Positions 22,401-33,370 of a stretch of DNA of 64,000 bases are shown in pieces (positions within the stretch are counted from its first letter, which is position 1; every line of letters begins with the position of its first letter). The notes under the pieces were generated by a model. The model had not been told where the DNA came from, did not search any database, and saw nothing but the letters and a program-made list of their open reading frames with translations. The translations under genes and the position numbers were made by a program. The stretch comes from Paragordius varius. Its lineage: Eukaryota > Nematomorpha. The DNA is taken from positions 7,874,001 through 7,938,000 of the forward strand of contig OZ176053.1 in the NCBI GenBank assembly GCA_964247055.1, given 5' to 3'.

Positions 22401-24510
22401 TTTTTAAGATCTACTAATTCTTCAATGATAGCCTGTCAAAACCGAAATGCTCAAGTTGCTTAATATTGGATGTATCCATATGCCATGGATTTTCAAAGAG
22501 TTTTAAGCATTTTTTAATATTTCTTATGATAACCTACGCGGTAATGTCGCAAAGGTAGGCTAATAAAACCCACTGTTTGTCGCTATTAATTTGCCGTCAA
22601 ACTTTCTGTTATCTTTTATAAATAATAGAATTTCATGCCTTAAAGCTAAAAATCTATTTAATACATTGGTAAGCGGTGTACAAATATGGTCAAATTCCCT
22701 GTGGATATCTTTCGGAAGGTTTTTGAATTTACGGCCGTTGAATTCTTTACCACGAATGTGGTTGACTATATCCACAACGGTCTTAATTACTTAATTGAGT
22801 GATTTCATCTTTTATACGCGAAACCAAGTTGCTGATGAATAAAGCAGTAAACGGATAAAATATTTTGCAAATTATATTTGTTTTTCAAAAGAGGAATAAA
22901 TCCTTTGTTTATTCCAATCATAGAGGGACAGCCATCTGTGCAGATCACCAATTTCATAATCCATTATTATCGAAAAAGGTGCTAATTATTTTGAGAAAAC
23001 TTCCTTTCGTGGTATTATTCATTGGTAAAAATAAATACTCGTTGATTATGTTTCGTTGCAAAATCTCACGAAGAGCGCACATTGAGATGTCTTTCCATAT
23101 TGTATTTTTTTATAATTATGTGGTCCTTACGTATAAGGCAGGTAACAACATTTTTTAAAAACGACAAAAAAATTTTTTCCTATTCTTTTATAAAGGAGCG
23201 ATTTTCATCGGATAATTTACGTTTTTTAGCATTAGATGTCATCCTTTTAATTTATGTTTAAATATTATGTAATTTTTTCAGAAAATTGGAATATAATTTG
23301 AATATAGAAAATGATGTAAGATAGCAATGAAAAGAATATGCAAGTTTGGGTGAAAGGATTGTTTTACAAAAAAGGAATGCAATAAAAATTTTAAAATAGA
23401 AAAGAAAATAAAATATAGAAACATAAACAAAAACAAAAACAAAAACAACGTGTACCAAAATTTTAAAATCATTTTAATGTAGGAAAATTTTTCTACATTT
23501 CAAATTGGGTAAAAATAAAAATCACCAAAATTAAATTTAAAGAAAATAAATTAATATTAAAATACGTCGCTTATGTGTATTTTAAAAATTCAAAAAAATA
23601 ATTTCAGTATCTATTTGGTCATAGGGCAATTTTAAAGTATTCTTAGGGCCGCATGCGGCCCGCGGGCCGCGGTTTGAGTATCACTGATCTAGAGTCTCGT
23701 AAAATTGCTCCTTTTCTTGTTTCGGTAAACCTATTTGCGGGGCATATATACTAAATACCGTTATGACCTCGTTACCTACCAAAATATCTAAATTCATGAT
23801 TCGGCTGTTATAGCGTCTTACTTCTTTAACCTGATTGGACAATTTGGGATTAATGATAATTGCCACTCCATTTCGTCCGCCACTTTCACCTGAGTAATAT
23901 AGTCGATAATTCTCTTCCAAAGTCCTTGCTCCGTTTCCGCGGTAACGAGTCTCTTGTAATGCCAAAATATCAATATGTTTAACTTTCATTATTCTCACAA
24001 TATCATTTAACTTACTTTTCAATGAACCAACATTTAAACTAGCAAAATACAAGCATCTCGTATTCCTTTGCATTCTCTTTGTATTATTGGCCACAACACC
24101 AAAACCGCGGCTGGCCAGGCCTGACCGGTTATTACTATACACATCAATATTCATTTGACAGCTTTAAACAAACAAAAATAAAAATAATAAAATTGAAGTG
24201 TCGAACTAATTATGACAAATTGATAGATGTTAAAAAAAAAACCTAGGCTATAGGTAAAAACGGAAATTATATTTCGCAATAAAAAAAAAACAAAATTTAT
24301 GTATAACACAATATAAATCAAGGGTTATTTTATGTGTCATAGTAAAAAATAAAATAAATAGTGCTACAATACTTATCCAAGAATACAATCTATATTTCTA
24401 TCTTTTATCACTTATCCTATACTTTTAAATTTTGTTATAACATACCTATTCCCATTTTTGTTTTTGGACGTAGGACTTACCGTTGGCCTTTTCCTATAAT
24501 TTGCCTATTA
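19404..24510 (-). mobile_element. LINE C: RTE-like non-LTR retrotransposon, interrupted by a hAT element
   Basis: The 5' end is on the right. The endonuclease start is at 24154-23695 (ASLN, LALQETR, FSIYAPQ). After the hAT insertion the frame continues from 21906 to 19861: CGDFNGHLGSK, then a reverse transcriptase with FKGKGD, NYRGIKLMSHT, QFGFMPGKST, DIEKAFDRIPR, VYQGSSLSPLLF and catalytic YADDI. A last piece at 19859-19449 carries RLRWFGHIERRD, which is typical of this group. One frameshift lies near 19861. A (TAA)n tail at 19404-19446 (minus sense) directly follows the short 3' end, as in the RTE clade. A GC-richer stretch to about 24510 is probably 5' UTR. The element sits inside the degenerate tandem array. 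Confidence 0.9.
21907..23686 (-). mobile_element. hAT transposon (ZBED5/FAM200-like), copy C, degenerate
   Basis: The element is flanked by the 8-bp duplication ATCTAGAG (21899-21906 and 23687-23694), the hallmark of hAT. The ends are inverted: CAGTGGTACTCACC at the left and the complement of CAGTGATACTCAAACC at the right, the latter beside a GC-rich palindromic block. On the minus strand transposase remnants run from a BED-type N-terminus (about 23240, with AKKRKLSDENRSF), through a central block at 22775-22560 (IVNHIRGKEFNGRKFKNL), to the C-terminal dimerisation block at 22334-22128 (FPSTYTCEAAYSKLKY, LTDDHMDDVLRLA). Stops and frame breaks between these pieces mean it cannot be active. It is inserted in LINE C. 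Confidence 0.93.
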
Positions 24511-24519
24511 ATATTCACT

Positions 24520-25480
24520 TAAATATATAGATTTTTTAATATTAATCTTAAAATCTAATTGCATAAAATATCGTGAATATTAATTAAAAAAAATTTTCTT
24601 TAATATTTATGACTATTCCCTATTAAGCATATTCCGAAAATTTTAGTTTTTAACACAATTTTAAAATATCTAATAATTTTATAATTATACCTTTATAAAT
24701 GTGTGATATTTTTGAGATGATCTTTTCATCAGTCAGATAAATTTTAAAAATATTCTTACAATCTCCCAGAAATTAATAATAAAATATACTTTTTCATTTT
24801 GGCAAATCTTTATTTTGTATCTTTTAATTATTTTCCATATTCATTTTAAAACATCTTTTCATCCTGTATCTGAATAAAATGATATCTTTTCATTAATTTC
24901 CGGATTTATTAAATATATATATATAAATATAATATATATATCCGAATATTTTTTTTCATAAATATCCTGAAATAAAATTTCGCGACATCTCATTGACCAA
25001 GCACATAAACTTTAAAGACACTATTTCGTTTTAATATTGTCTTATATAATTTAATAAAGATTTGACGTCTCTATTTTTGATTTAAAACCCTAATATTCCT
25101 TTTCTTTGATATAAATATTTCAAAATCTTATTTTATAGAAATACCGTGAAAAATAGTACCTACAATATTTTACCTTAATATAATATGAAAATCTTATCAT
25201 AAAATGTTCGGAAAATTACTAATATATACCTTTCGTGTTGGCGGTTTTCCTTTGTATCAGAATAAAATTTGTTTATATTTGATATTTTATTATCTCAATA
25301 CATTCCATAAAAATGTCTTGTCAATTAAAAAGTAATTATGTTTCTTTAAAATATTAGCGATTTTTCATTAAAATCTGCTAACATCCTTTCAAATATAATT
25401 TTATTTAACGATATATTTTTAGTTAATATTTCTGCTGGATATTCTATGTTAATATAATTAGCGACAAACTACCAATGTAT
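24520..25480. repeat. Degenerate ~200-bp tandem array, right part
   Basis: The same recurrent phrases as at 16380-19403 appear again: TTATACCTTTATAAAT, ATTTTGGCAAATC, CCATAAAAATGTCTTG and CATAAAATATCGTGAA. The simplest reading is one array split by the insertion of LINE C. Divergence is high, so the right boundary is approximate. From here to 27290 I see no firm gene. Confidence 0.45.
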
Positions 25481-27291
25481 ATTTAATCCATAATTGTAAA
25501 AAAAATATACTCACGTTTTTATAAGGATGACATCCGATCATATTTCTTTATTTGCTTTGATATTAACTGAATTTATAAATACTAAAAAGCAAGTCATGGG
25601 CAGTAATTAAATTTAACATTCTTTTGGTAAACGATAAGGTTTCAAATTAAAATTTATCAATACGTAACCAATAAAACGAAACGTTAGCAAGATAAAAAGG
25701 TTTAGGGCTAGAACGGTTATTTAAGCGGTTAGAAAAAGTTGAAATTATATGCATAAAACTAAAGTGGCTTCAAATAAATCCATTTTTTCTATCTCAAAAT
25801 GTGTTAAAAAGTCAATCGTTTCAATTAACTCTTAAATTTTGTAAGTAAAGCACAGGGTCATTAAATTCATTATAACAACGTCTTTTAAGTATTAGGAATG
25901 CGCTTGATGACATATATAATTCGGGGAATTAGTTTTGTCTAAATGCTAAGACAACAATTGGTCAGCAATTAATATATCGATATATAATTGTTAAGTTAGG
26001 ATAAAAAAATGATTGAGAGCATTATAGCAAAATAGCTTATTGCCGCCTCGTACAACCGGTTTGGGCGGTTATTCAAGGCACTATCTAATCCGATGTTTTT
26101 ATGCACCTTAGATAAATGTATTATTCAAATATATATATATATATATATATCAATTTTAAAATGGAAACGGTGCTATAATAAATAAGATACATTTACTCGC
26201 TCTTTTGAATGTGCAAAATTGAATTAAATCGGCGATTATGTGACTGGTTAGATCAAATAACACAAACATCATTTGTATATCAAATTATAATATTAAAGAA
26301 ATGATTGTTGATTGCGTTCACATAATTTTCTAAATGAAAAATATGTAAGAAATGCGAAAATTAATTACCATTAAATTACATATCATTTTATTATGTGATA
26401 TCAAGTAATTAATAACAGATTAAATCCGTTTTTCGGATGTTTTGACGGCATAAGTATAATTAACCACAGGCAAAGCATTTAATTTTTTTAATAAATTGGC
26501 TAAACTTTTTTCATTGTCTAATATCAATTTTCCTTTTGCGACATAACGTATTTTTTTGTTTACAATGTATAGTAGTGTTTCCTTACCAAAAAATTTAAAA
26601 TGTCGCAAAAAAATTTATCTTGTCTCAAGGGCACTGCACGATATCATACAGATAAAATATAGCTGTTTGACACATTTGCAGAAACATATATACTCAAAAT
26701 AAACAGATCAAGAAATTTAATAAATTAAGGGCCAAAAGTGATGTATACTGCCCGTGGGCGGCGGTTTTAGTCCCATTGATGTATAAAGTATGTGCGTTAA
26801 TATTGAAAAATATATTAAAATAATTTATAAATTATTTCTTTATAACAGTTTCTCAAGTAGCCAATTACAGCAAATATTTTAACTTGCTGATAAAATCAAA
26901 GACTGAATAGTATAAAAATGGAATGAAATTCATTGATGATGAAAAAATTTCTTAAATATAAATATTTTTCCATTTTAACTGAAAAATAATTGGCCTAATA
27001 ATAGTGATTCTCAGTGATTTTAACGTCTAATACTCAAAAATTTATCCACACAAAATGACTTAATTATATTTCGTTTATTCTGTTGCAGCACAACAAAAAA
27101 TATTAAATAAGGGAGTTAAAAGTCGACCTTAACGAATATTACAAAAGAGTTTAGCCTGCTAAATAAAAATTTAGTTGGTTATGTTAAAGAATTAAAAGTA
27201 CATAAAATTATCTAGTATAGATTTAACGAGCTATGATGTTTAAATAATTTTATGAGTATAAAATTGATATCATATTTTTTTATTTTATCGT

Positions 27292-27577
27292 TCATAATAA
27301 GATATGGCTCAATTTTTTTAATATTTTTTTCTGTGCATCTATGTGTGTTATGGTATCGTTTATCTAAATTATAACCAGGTATACTTTTTGATTTATATCC
27401 TTTATCGACATATTAAGAGACTCGTTATCCAAAAGCTTAAAATAATTCTTCATTTCATTTTCAATTGTATGAATTGAATCCGATATAGATTCTTTTTTCG
27501 CATATCTTTAAATAAATATTTGGATTTTACTTTTTTAATAAATCAAACAATTTACTTGAAACATCGATTTTTTCCAT
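27292..27577 (-). CDS. Small coiled-coil protein, unrecognised, three exons
   Basis: The ATG is at 27577. Exons are 27531-27577, 27385-27505 and 27292-27363, separated by GT-AG introns of 25 nt (27506-27530) and 21 nt (27364-27384). Removing both gives exactly 80 codons ending in TGA, a 79-residue hydrophilic product. It opens MEKIDVSSKLFDLLKK and ends IDAQKKILKKLSHILL, with heptad-like spacing of L, I and M, so a helical coiled coil is likely. It has no signal peptide and no cysteines. I could not assign a family. Length and style resemble small subunits of BLOC, Mediator or kinetochore complexes, but no signature was seen. It starts 65 bp from SPCS1 in the opposite direction. Support comes from the joint fit of both introns, start and stop. 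Confidence 0.6.
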
Positions 27578-27642
27578 ATGAAATAATTTTCATTCACTAG
27601 ATACGTAAAATGTGGAATATTTTTGAGCGCATTCCCTTTTAT
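27578..27642. promoter_or_regulatory. Putative bidirectional promoter
   Basis: This 65-bp gap separates the start codons of the coiled-coil gene (minus) and SPCS1 (plus), so both 5' UTRs and core promoters must lie in or overlap it. No TATA or initiator element can be singled out in such AT-rich DNA. The assignment is inferred from the gene layout alone. Confidence 0.45.
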
Positions 27643-27905
27643 ATGGTATCATTCCTTAAATAAATTTAGGATTATGAAGGACAAATGCTCGCAGAAAAAA
27701 TTTATCAGACAGTAATTACTGTTTGTGGAGTATTATTTTATTATAATAAAAGGTAATAGGTTTCGTTATAGGATATATTTTCCAAAGATATTCTTACACT
27801 GTCTATTCTCTTGGCATTGGGATCGCAATATCTTTATTGGCTACAATACCTTGGCCAATATATCGTAAACGCCCTCTAAAATGGCAAAAGCCAAAAGAAC
27901 AATAA
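27643..27905 (+). CDS. SPCS1: Signal peptidase complex subunit 1 (SPC12), three exons
   Basis: This is a small ER membrane subunit of the signal peptidase complex. Exons are 27643-27645 (the start codon alone), 27670-27729 and 27753-27905. The introns are 24 nt (27646-27669) and 23 nt (27730-27752), both GT-AG. The spliced product has 71 residues. After Met it reads DYEGQMLAEKIYQ, matching MDYKGQKLAEQ of the animal protein, then two hydrophobic segments (VIGFVIGYIF and SLGIGIAISLLATI), then the family signature PWPIYRKRPLKW. It is shorter than human SPCS1 (102 residues) because the C-terminal tail is cut. It lies head-to-head with a small coiled-coil gene. No unspliced frame exceeds 60 codons, so length-based scans miss it. 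Confidence 0.92.
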
Positions 27906-28508
27906 TTTGAATGTAAATACAATGTCTATTAATTATATTGTCAATAAACCGCGCTGTGGACATTAATATTAGGTTATAATTTAATAAATACCGATAATAC
28001 CAATGGATGTTTCCAAAGTCGATAATAATTGTTAAATTATAAAAGCCAAATAAATAAATTTTTATATAATTTTTTATTCAAAGTCCATAACATCGGGATT
28101 TTGAAATTATCCCGATTTTATATATGTACAATATATTAATAAAATTATCATTGTGGATTAAAATTAGGAAGCATTTGTCAATATATATTACAAGTTACTA
28201 GTTCAAAAATTAAATTATGCAAGGTTGTTAAACATTATATTAAATTCAGGGTTTTGACCGGGTGAAAAAATGGAATGGGGTCCTCAGCATTAAATTGGTT
28301 TATTAAAAATATTAAAATACCCATGAACAATGTTAAATATCAAGAACTGTAAATTAAAAATGGCCAAGGTTATAATTTCAAGGGTAAATAGGTGTATGTT
28401 TATTAACAATCCCAATTATGGAGAAAAAGTTAATTAACTCTTAATTAATAATTAAACCTAGTGATTTGGTTATTGGTTGTCAGAATACTTAGATCTGAAA
28501 CTTTAGAA

Positions 28509-29337
28509 CAGTGGTACTCACCAAAATAAATTGACGGGCCAAATAAAATATATTATTTTTTCGAGGGCCATGAACCTTATAATGGCAAATATTCCATAGC
28601 TATTTGACACATATACACATATTTATACTCTAAATCAGCACAATGATTTTTTGCGGATCGCATGTAAATCCAGCTAAAAACTCGTTTTGCACCATTTAAA
28701 AAAATAAAATATTTCGTTTTATTTTGATATTAACCAATAATTTTTGACAAGTTTCGCCTCATGACAGGCCAATCTTAATACGTCGTCCATATGATCATCG
28801 GATAATTTACGTTTTTTAGCATTAGATGTCATCCTTTTAATTTATGTTTAAATATTATGTAAATTTTTTTTAAAAAAATAGGAACATAATTTGAATATGC
28901 TATAAAAAAAACAGGACGAAATTTAATGATGTTGATTTGGTAAATATTTTATGGTAATGAGTATCAGAAAATGATAAAAGATAGCAATGAAAAGAATATG
29001 CAAGTTTGGGTGAAAGGCTTGCCTTACAAAAAAGGAATACAATAAAAATTTTAAAATAGAAAAGAAAAGAAAATACAGAAACGGAAACAACATGTGCCAA
29101 AATTTTGAAATCATCTTAATGTAGGAAAATTTTTCTACTTTTCAAATTGGGTAAAAAATAAAAATTACCAAAATTAACTTTAAAGAAAATAAATTAATAT
29201 TAAAATACGCGAAAATTCGCTTAGTGTATTTAAAAATTCATCAAAAAAATAATTTATGTATCAATTTGGTCATAGCGCAATTTTAAAGCACTCTTAGGGC
29301 CGCATGCGGCCCGCGGGCCGCTGTTTGAGTATCACTG
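28509..29337 (-). mobile_element. hAT transposon copy D, internally deleted
   Basis: The ends are the same as in copies C and E (CAGTGGTACTCACC at the left; complement of CAGTGATACTCAAAC at the right next to the GC-rich block). It is flanked by the 8-bp duplication CTTTAGAA (28501-28508 and 29338-29345). At 829 bp it lacks the middle of the transposase; only the last C-terminal codons and the first N-terminal codons (around 28800-28835) remain side by side. It is a non-autonomous deletion derivative. Confidence 0.92.
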
Positions 29338-29345
29338 CTTTAGAA

Positions 29346-29435
29346 TTTAGCGTGGATAAGCTTCTTTTCACAAATACCTATCTTGACTAATATTTTATAT
29401 TAGGCGCTTAGTTTTAGGTTTCAATCAGATATTAG

Positions 29436-29467
<32 letters not shown>

Positions 29468-30070
29468 GCAGTGGTATTCTTTTAAAAATTTTTCAGGCCT
29501 CTTTATAATATTTTTTGGCGTAAGAGCTACAATGTGTGTAATTAATACCGAATACTTGGCTTTTAAATATATTAAAATATGTCAATAACTATGGCCAGAA
29601 AAATCAATTTAAGGGGCTCATGCGGGCTATGGGCCCCGGATTACCGCACATATAAAGTGTCGTTCGTTTTTTCCCTAAGAAATTGAATTAGGCACGAAAT
29701 ATAGTGATTGCACAATTATTTAAAATATACTTTAAAATTTAAAAAATGTAAGAAGGCATAACCTGGATAATTTTATCGTATCCCTTGTTCTAAACTATGA
29801 GACTCCGATATATACTATATGGTTTTTGACCAGGCTCAAATTAATAAGACAAATGTAACTTATATAGAGATTAAAAATTCTACATACATAATTACTGTTA
29901 TTCTCTTCAAGTATTAAAGGTCGATATTAAAAAAGATTGCCGTGGTATTATTTTAATCGGATACCTGAAATTATATCAATCCAAAAAATAAAGTTTAAAT
30001 AACAATTTTCCAAAAGTTTAATGGTCATTCTATTTGGATGGGAAATGAGTAAAAATGTTATTATACCAAA
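29346..30070. other. Intergenic; possible short hAT-type fragment and weak exon candidates
   Basis: At 29468-29643, CAGTGGTATTC at one side and a GC-rich GGGCTCATGCGGGC block at the other resemble very decayed ends of the hAT family, without a clear target duplication. At 29833-30051 (plus) three open stretches join in frame if GT-AG introns of 25 nt (29913-29937) and 24 nt are removed. The joined product is unrecognised, so no gene is called. Confidence 0.3.
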
Positions 30071-30078
30071 TTTAAATG

Positions 30079-31933
30079 CAGTGGCGTACCGAGCATTTGC
30101 GGCGCCCGGGGCATAAAACTCTTATGGCGCCCCCTTCCCCTCGTTTTGAAAGCCAATAAAGCAATTTAGTAAAAAAATATTAACGTCCTTAAATGCTTCT
30201 TTAAAATTAATTTTAGGATCTTGCAATCTATGTTGAACCCAATCCATTCTTATAAGTATTTGATGCCAGAAAAAAATTAATGAACACTCTTAAGTAAAAT
30301 GGATGCCTCACTTCTTGTTTCACTATAGTATTTGAAGTATTCTTGCTTAAATCTTTTAATAGCTCTATCATATCATCTATTCCCTCAATAATGGCATTAA
30401 GTGCTTGAATTCTAGCACTCTATCGGGCTTATGACTCACTCATAACAGTTTTTTAGCTTATTTTTTAATAGGTCCCATCTAATAGTTGAAAAAAAAGTTG
30501 ATATTTTTAATTATTCCGAAACAGGCCACAACAATAACATCTTGTCTTGCTACATTAACTCCTACTAAATTCAAGGAATGATTGTCACAATTGACAAATA
30601 TTGCTCTATTATTATTGCCAGAATTCTTTTTCGAACGCCTGAAATGTGAACCGACATCACAGCTGCATTATCATAGGATTGGAGATATACTTGATAACTG
30701 AATATTACCCATATTTAAATTTTCTAAAATTTTCAATTGACATTGCATATTTGTTGGATAACTGAAAAAAAACCCAAAAAGGATTCCTTTATGATAACTT
30801 TCTTTTTCTCATAATCAATTAACATCTACCTGGCAACTTGAGAAACTTGTTCTTGGTGCGCTATATCTGGCGTTGAATCAGTTATAAGTCCATAATTACT
30901 TTTTTTATGTCATCGATCAATTTAGTGAAGCTAAAAGTATATACTCGTTTTGGATTTTGTATTAAACATAGGATAAAGTGTTAGGGGATTCAACGTTTCT
31001 CATCTCTTATTATTGGGTTAAACCAAACTACAAGTTTTAGTAAAGATAAGAGATTACCAGGATTTGGTGCTGAGCCATCTAGTTAAACTATTAACATGTC
31101 CTCGAAAAGGGAGATTTTTTAGAATTTCATGCAGGTCAATATTCGATGTAACAAGATTGATCAAAAAGTAGGTATTAATAACAATACTCAGATCTGTTCT
31201 TCGGTGAATATAAAAACCTAGACCTCTCAACTTCTATCCTTCTTTTTTATCGACACGTTAAAAAAACCAAGATTGAGGCATTGAACGATGATTTTTTGTT
31301 TCAAAGAGATGGAATTTATACTTGAGATCCACGAATAATCATTTCTGTGAGAAGCTGATTAGATATTACGGGAGGAACAATATTATTAGAAAAAGGCGAC
31401 ATCATTAAACTCTATAGGTTAGCGCTTGGAATTACTAGTGGTATATTTGTAGTTTTCTCATCCCTATATTATGGATCAATAACTAGGGTTTCATGTGCAT
31501 TAAAGTTATTTTTAAGGGGTGCAGTTATGTTTGTGTAGCATACAGTTTTTCAATGTTGTCAGATGTTTTCGTTAAATAAGATTTCATACTCATTCGCATT
31601 TTATTTGTTTTATCCTCTTCCTGGATTTCCGTTTCCTATTTGCGTAACTGCTGAGTTTAGGCATTGATAAATGATGAAAATGAAAGTAAATATAAGAAAA
31701 ACAAGGCTATATTGGTAAACCTTGTTAGAGATGGAATGATCTTGGTGATTTAAATAAATAAAATTGGGTTATGAAATTGAATATGTTGATGGATTACCTA
31801 AGTTGGTGAAAAATCTTACTTGAAAGTTGTTATTATTTTTCAGAATTTAAATTAAAAAAATCATTTAGGCGCCCCTAAATAAGGGCGCCCGGGGCATGAT
31901 GCAACCCCTTGCCCCCCCATCGGTACGCCACGG
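30079..31933 (-). mobile_element. hAT transposon, TTF/ZMYM1-like family, degenerate
   Basis: It is flanked by a perfect 8-bp duplication, TTTAAATG (30071-30078 and 31934-31941). The left end CAGTGGCGTACCGAG is mirrored at the right by the complement (CGTGGCGTACCGAT), and both ends carry GC-rich GGCGCCCGGGGCA blocks. On the minus strand around 30700-30500 remnants read QSYDNAAVMS, then in other frames HSLNLVGVNVARQD, which are signatures of the TTF-type/DUF4371 hAT transposases. Many stops and frame changes make it inactive. It is a different family from copies C, D and E. Confidence 0.88.
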
Positions 31934-32033
31934 TTTAAATGATAACTTAAACAAATAGAATCTATTTAATTGACATATTTTCCATGATATTCCAATTAAA
32001 ATATTTGCCTGTCGTATTTCTTTTTTTGTCCAC

Positions 32034-32120
32034 AGAATTCCTCCAATAACCGTGCCCCAGGCTTAATTATCGAATCAGTTAAGGCATTAGGCGTCTGCTT
32101 AAACACTCCGATTGTGATAT
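32034..32120 (+). other. Possible terminal exon, unassigned
   Basis: After a good acceptor (TTTTTTTGTCCACAG) an open stretch of 28 codons runs to a TGA. It contains RAPGLIIESVKALGVCLNTP and has base composition richer in GC than the surroundings. No upstream exon joins it convincingly, and the hAT at 30079-31933 lies just before it. It may be an exon whose partners are upstream, or chance. Confidence 0.2.
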
Positions 32121-32459
32121 AAGTATAATTGTATTATGCCAGATAGCATTGAAAGCAAACGTAATATAATTATTAAGTTATTTTCGCTTTGTATTACTAT
32201 TATCTACAATATTTAATATTAAATTAGAAAGTAATTTGATCATATTATATGTGCTTTTAAAATTTAAGTTTAAAATAATAATTGAAATAGACGGTAAAAA
32301 TGATTTCCCGTTCCTGAAATAGAGAAAAGAAAGCCATAGACTTGGCAAAATGTATTATAATATTTGAAAAAATTAAGATTATTATTATTTTTGAAGTTCG
32401 AGTTTTTCATGATTTAATACATTATCTTTTCATATTTTATAGAAGACTAGCGTATTTCT

Positions 32460-33118
32460 CGTGCTGCTACGCAGCCCGAGGAAGTCCTTCGGACTTATGG
32501 AGGGGGGGTTTCGAAGTTTGGATTTGAATGGGTCTACCGGTCTTCCGGTCTTCCGGTACCAGATCACAAAGTTACATGAGAAATCAGTTTTTAGCGGGTA
32601 GCTCCTTACCCAGCAGCTATCATCAAAGAAACGCCTGACTAAAATTTTTGCCTTTTAACAGGGAATACGTGGAATCCATATTAAATTTTTACCGTCTCAT
32701 AACTAGGGCGAAAAATAGATTTAAGAAATTATTTTTGTGGACTATGTTTTTTTAAAAAATGGCATTTTACGGGGGGAGCGGGTAAAAAGAGGGCCTAAAT
32801 CAAAAAAGTGACTCGACTATGTTCGGCGCAATCGAAAATAAGTAAACAAAAATCATATTTGAAATAGAATAGACCAACACGTTCTCCAGAAAATTGTCTC
32901 AAAGACACGATGTTTGTGGACTTCTGTTTTCAAAAAAAACCGTTTTTCACACGGGGTGGGCCCCAACTGGGGGCCTATTTCAAAAAAAGGGCCAAGCTAT
33001 TGTTGGGGCATTCATTAATGATTATATTTTTTCTAAGTTTGGATTTGAATGGGTCTACCGGTTTTCCTGTACCAGATCACAAAGCCAGCATTTTCCATTT
33101 TTATAAATATATAGATTA
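32460..33118. repeat. GC-richer dispersed repeat, copy 1
   Basis: This copy shares about 550 bp with the copy at 33371-33888, in the same orientation. Shared phrases include TTTTAGCGGGTA, TTTTGCCTTTTAACAGGGAA, AATTGTCTCAAAGACACGAT, GTGGACTTCTGTTTTCAAAA and CATTCATTAATGATTATATT. Both copies end in ATTTTTATAAATATATAGAT. A GC-rich hairpin-like head (GCTGCTACGCAGCCCGAGG) precedes it at 32465. No convincing coding capacity; the family was not recognised. Confidence 0.75.
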
Positions 33119-33370
33119 TATCAGAGATTGAATTTACGCCCTGTTTTAAAGTAGTTTTGCAATTTCATTATCAAACATTCTTTATTAGATAAAAAATGCT
33201 TATATTATTCACAGTTTTTAACTTCCAGAGTTATAAATGGCTCCAGAATTTTAAAAAACCCCACGACCTGAATTTTTGGCATGTTACGGGTTATAATTAA
33301 GCACCTGTTGAACTCATAAACCCTGATAAATTTTCTGAAATTTAGCCCCAAACGCACGCTATCTTGATAT

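Noticed and set aside
22865-23158. 97-codon open stretch on the plus strand
   Set aside because: It lies antisense to the hAT copy C transposase remnants and is a shadow of that sequence.
23258-23472. Hydrophobic minus-strand frames with repeated V, F and L (also 28900-29114 and 39243-39480)
   Set aside because: These are the same sub-terminal non-coding part of the hAT copies C, D and E, not membrane proteins.
26420-26608. 62-codon open stretch on the minus strand containing VAKGKLILDNEKSLANLLKK
   Set aside because: It looks somewhat coding-like, but no family, upstream exon or convincing splice site could be found, so it is not called a gene.
26630-26779. Phrase GCCCGTGGGCGGCGGTTTTAG resembling a hAT end
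   Set aside because: It is too diverged, with no opposite end or target duplication that can be matched.
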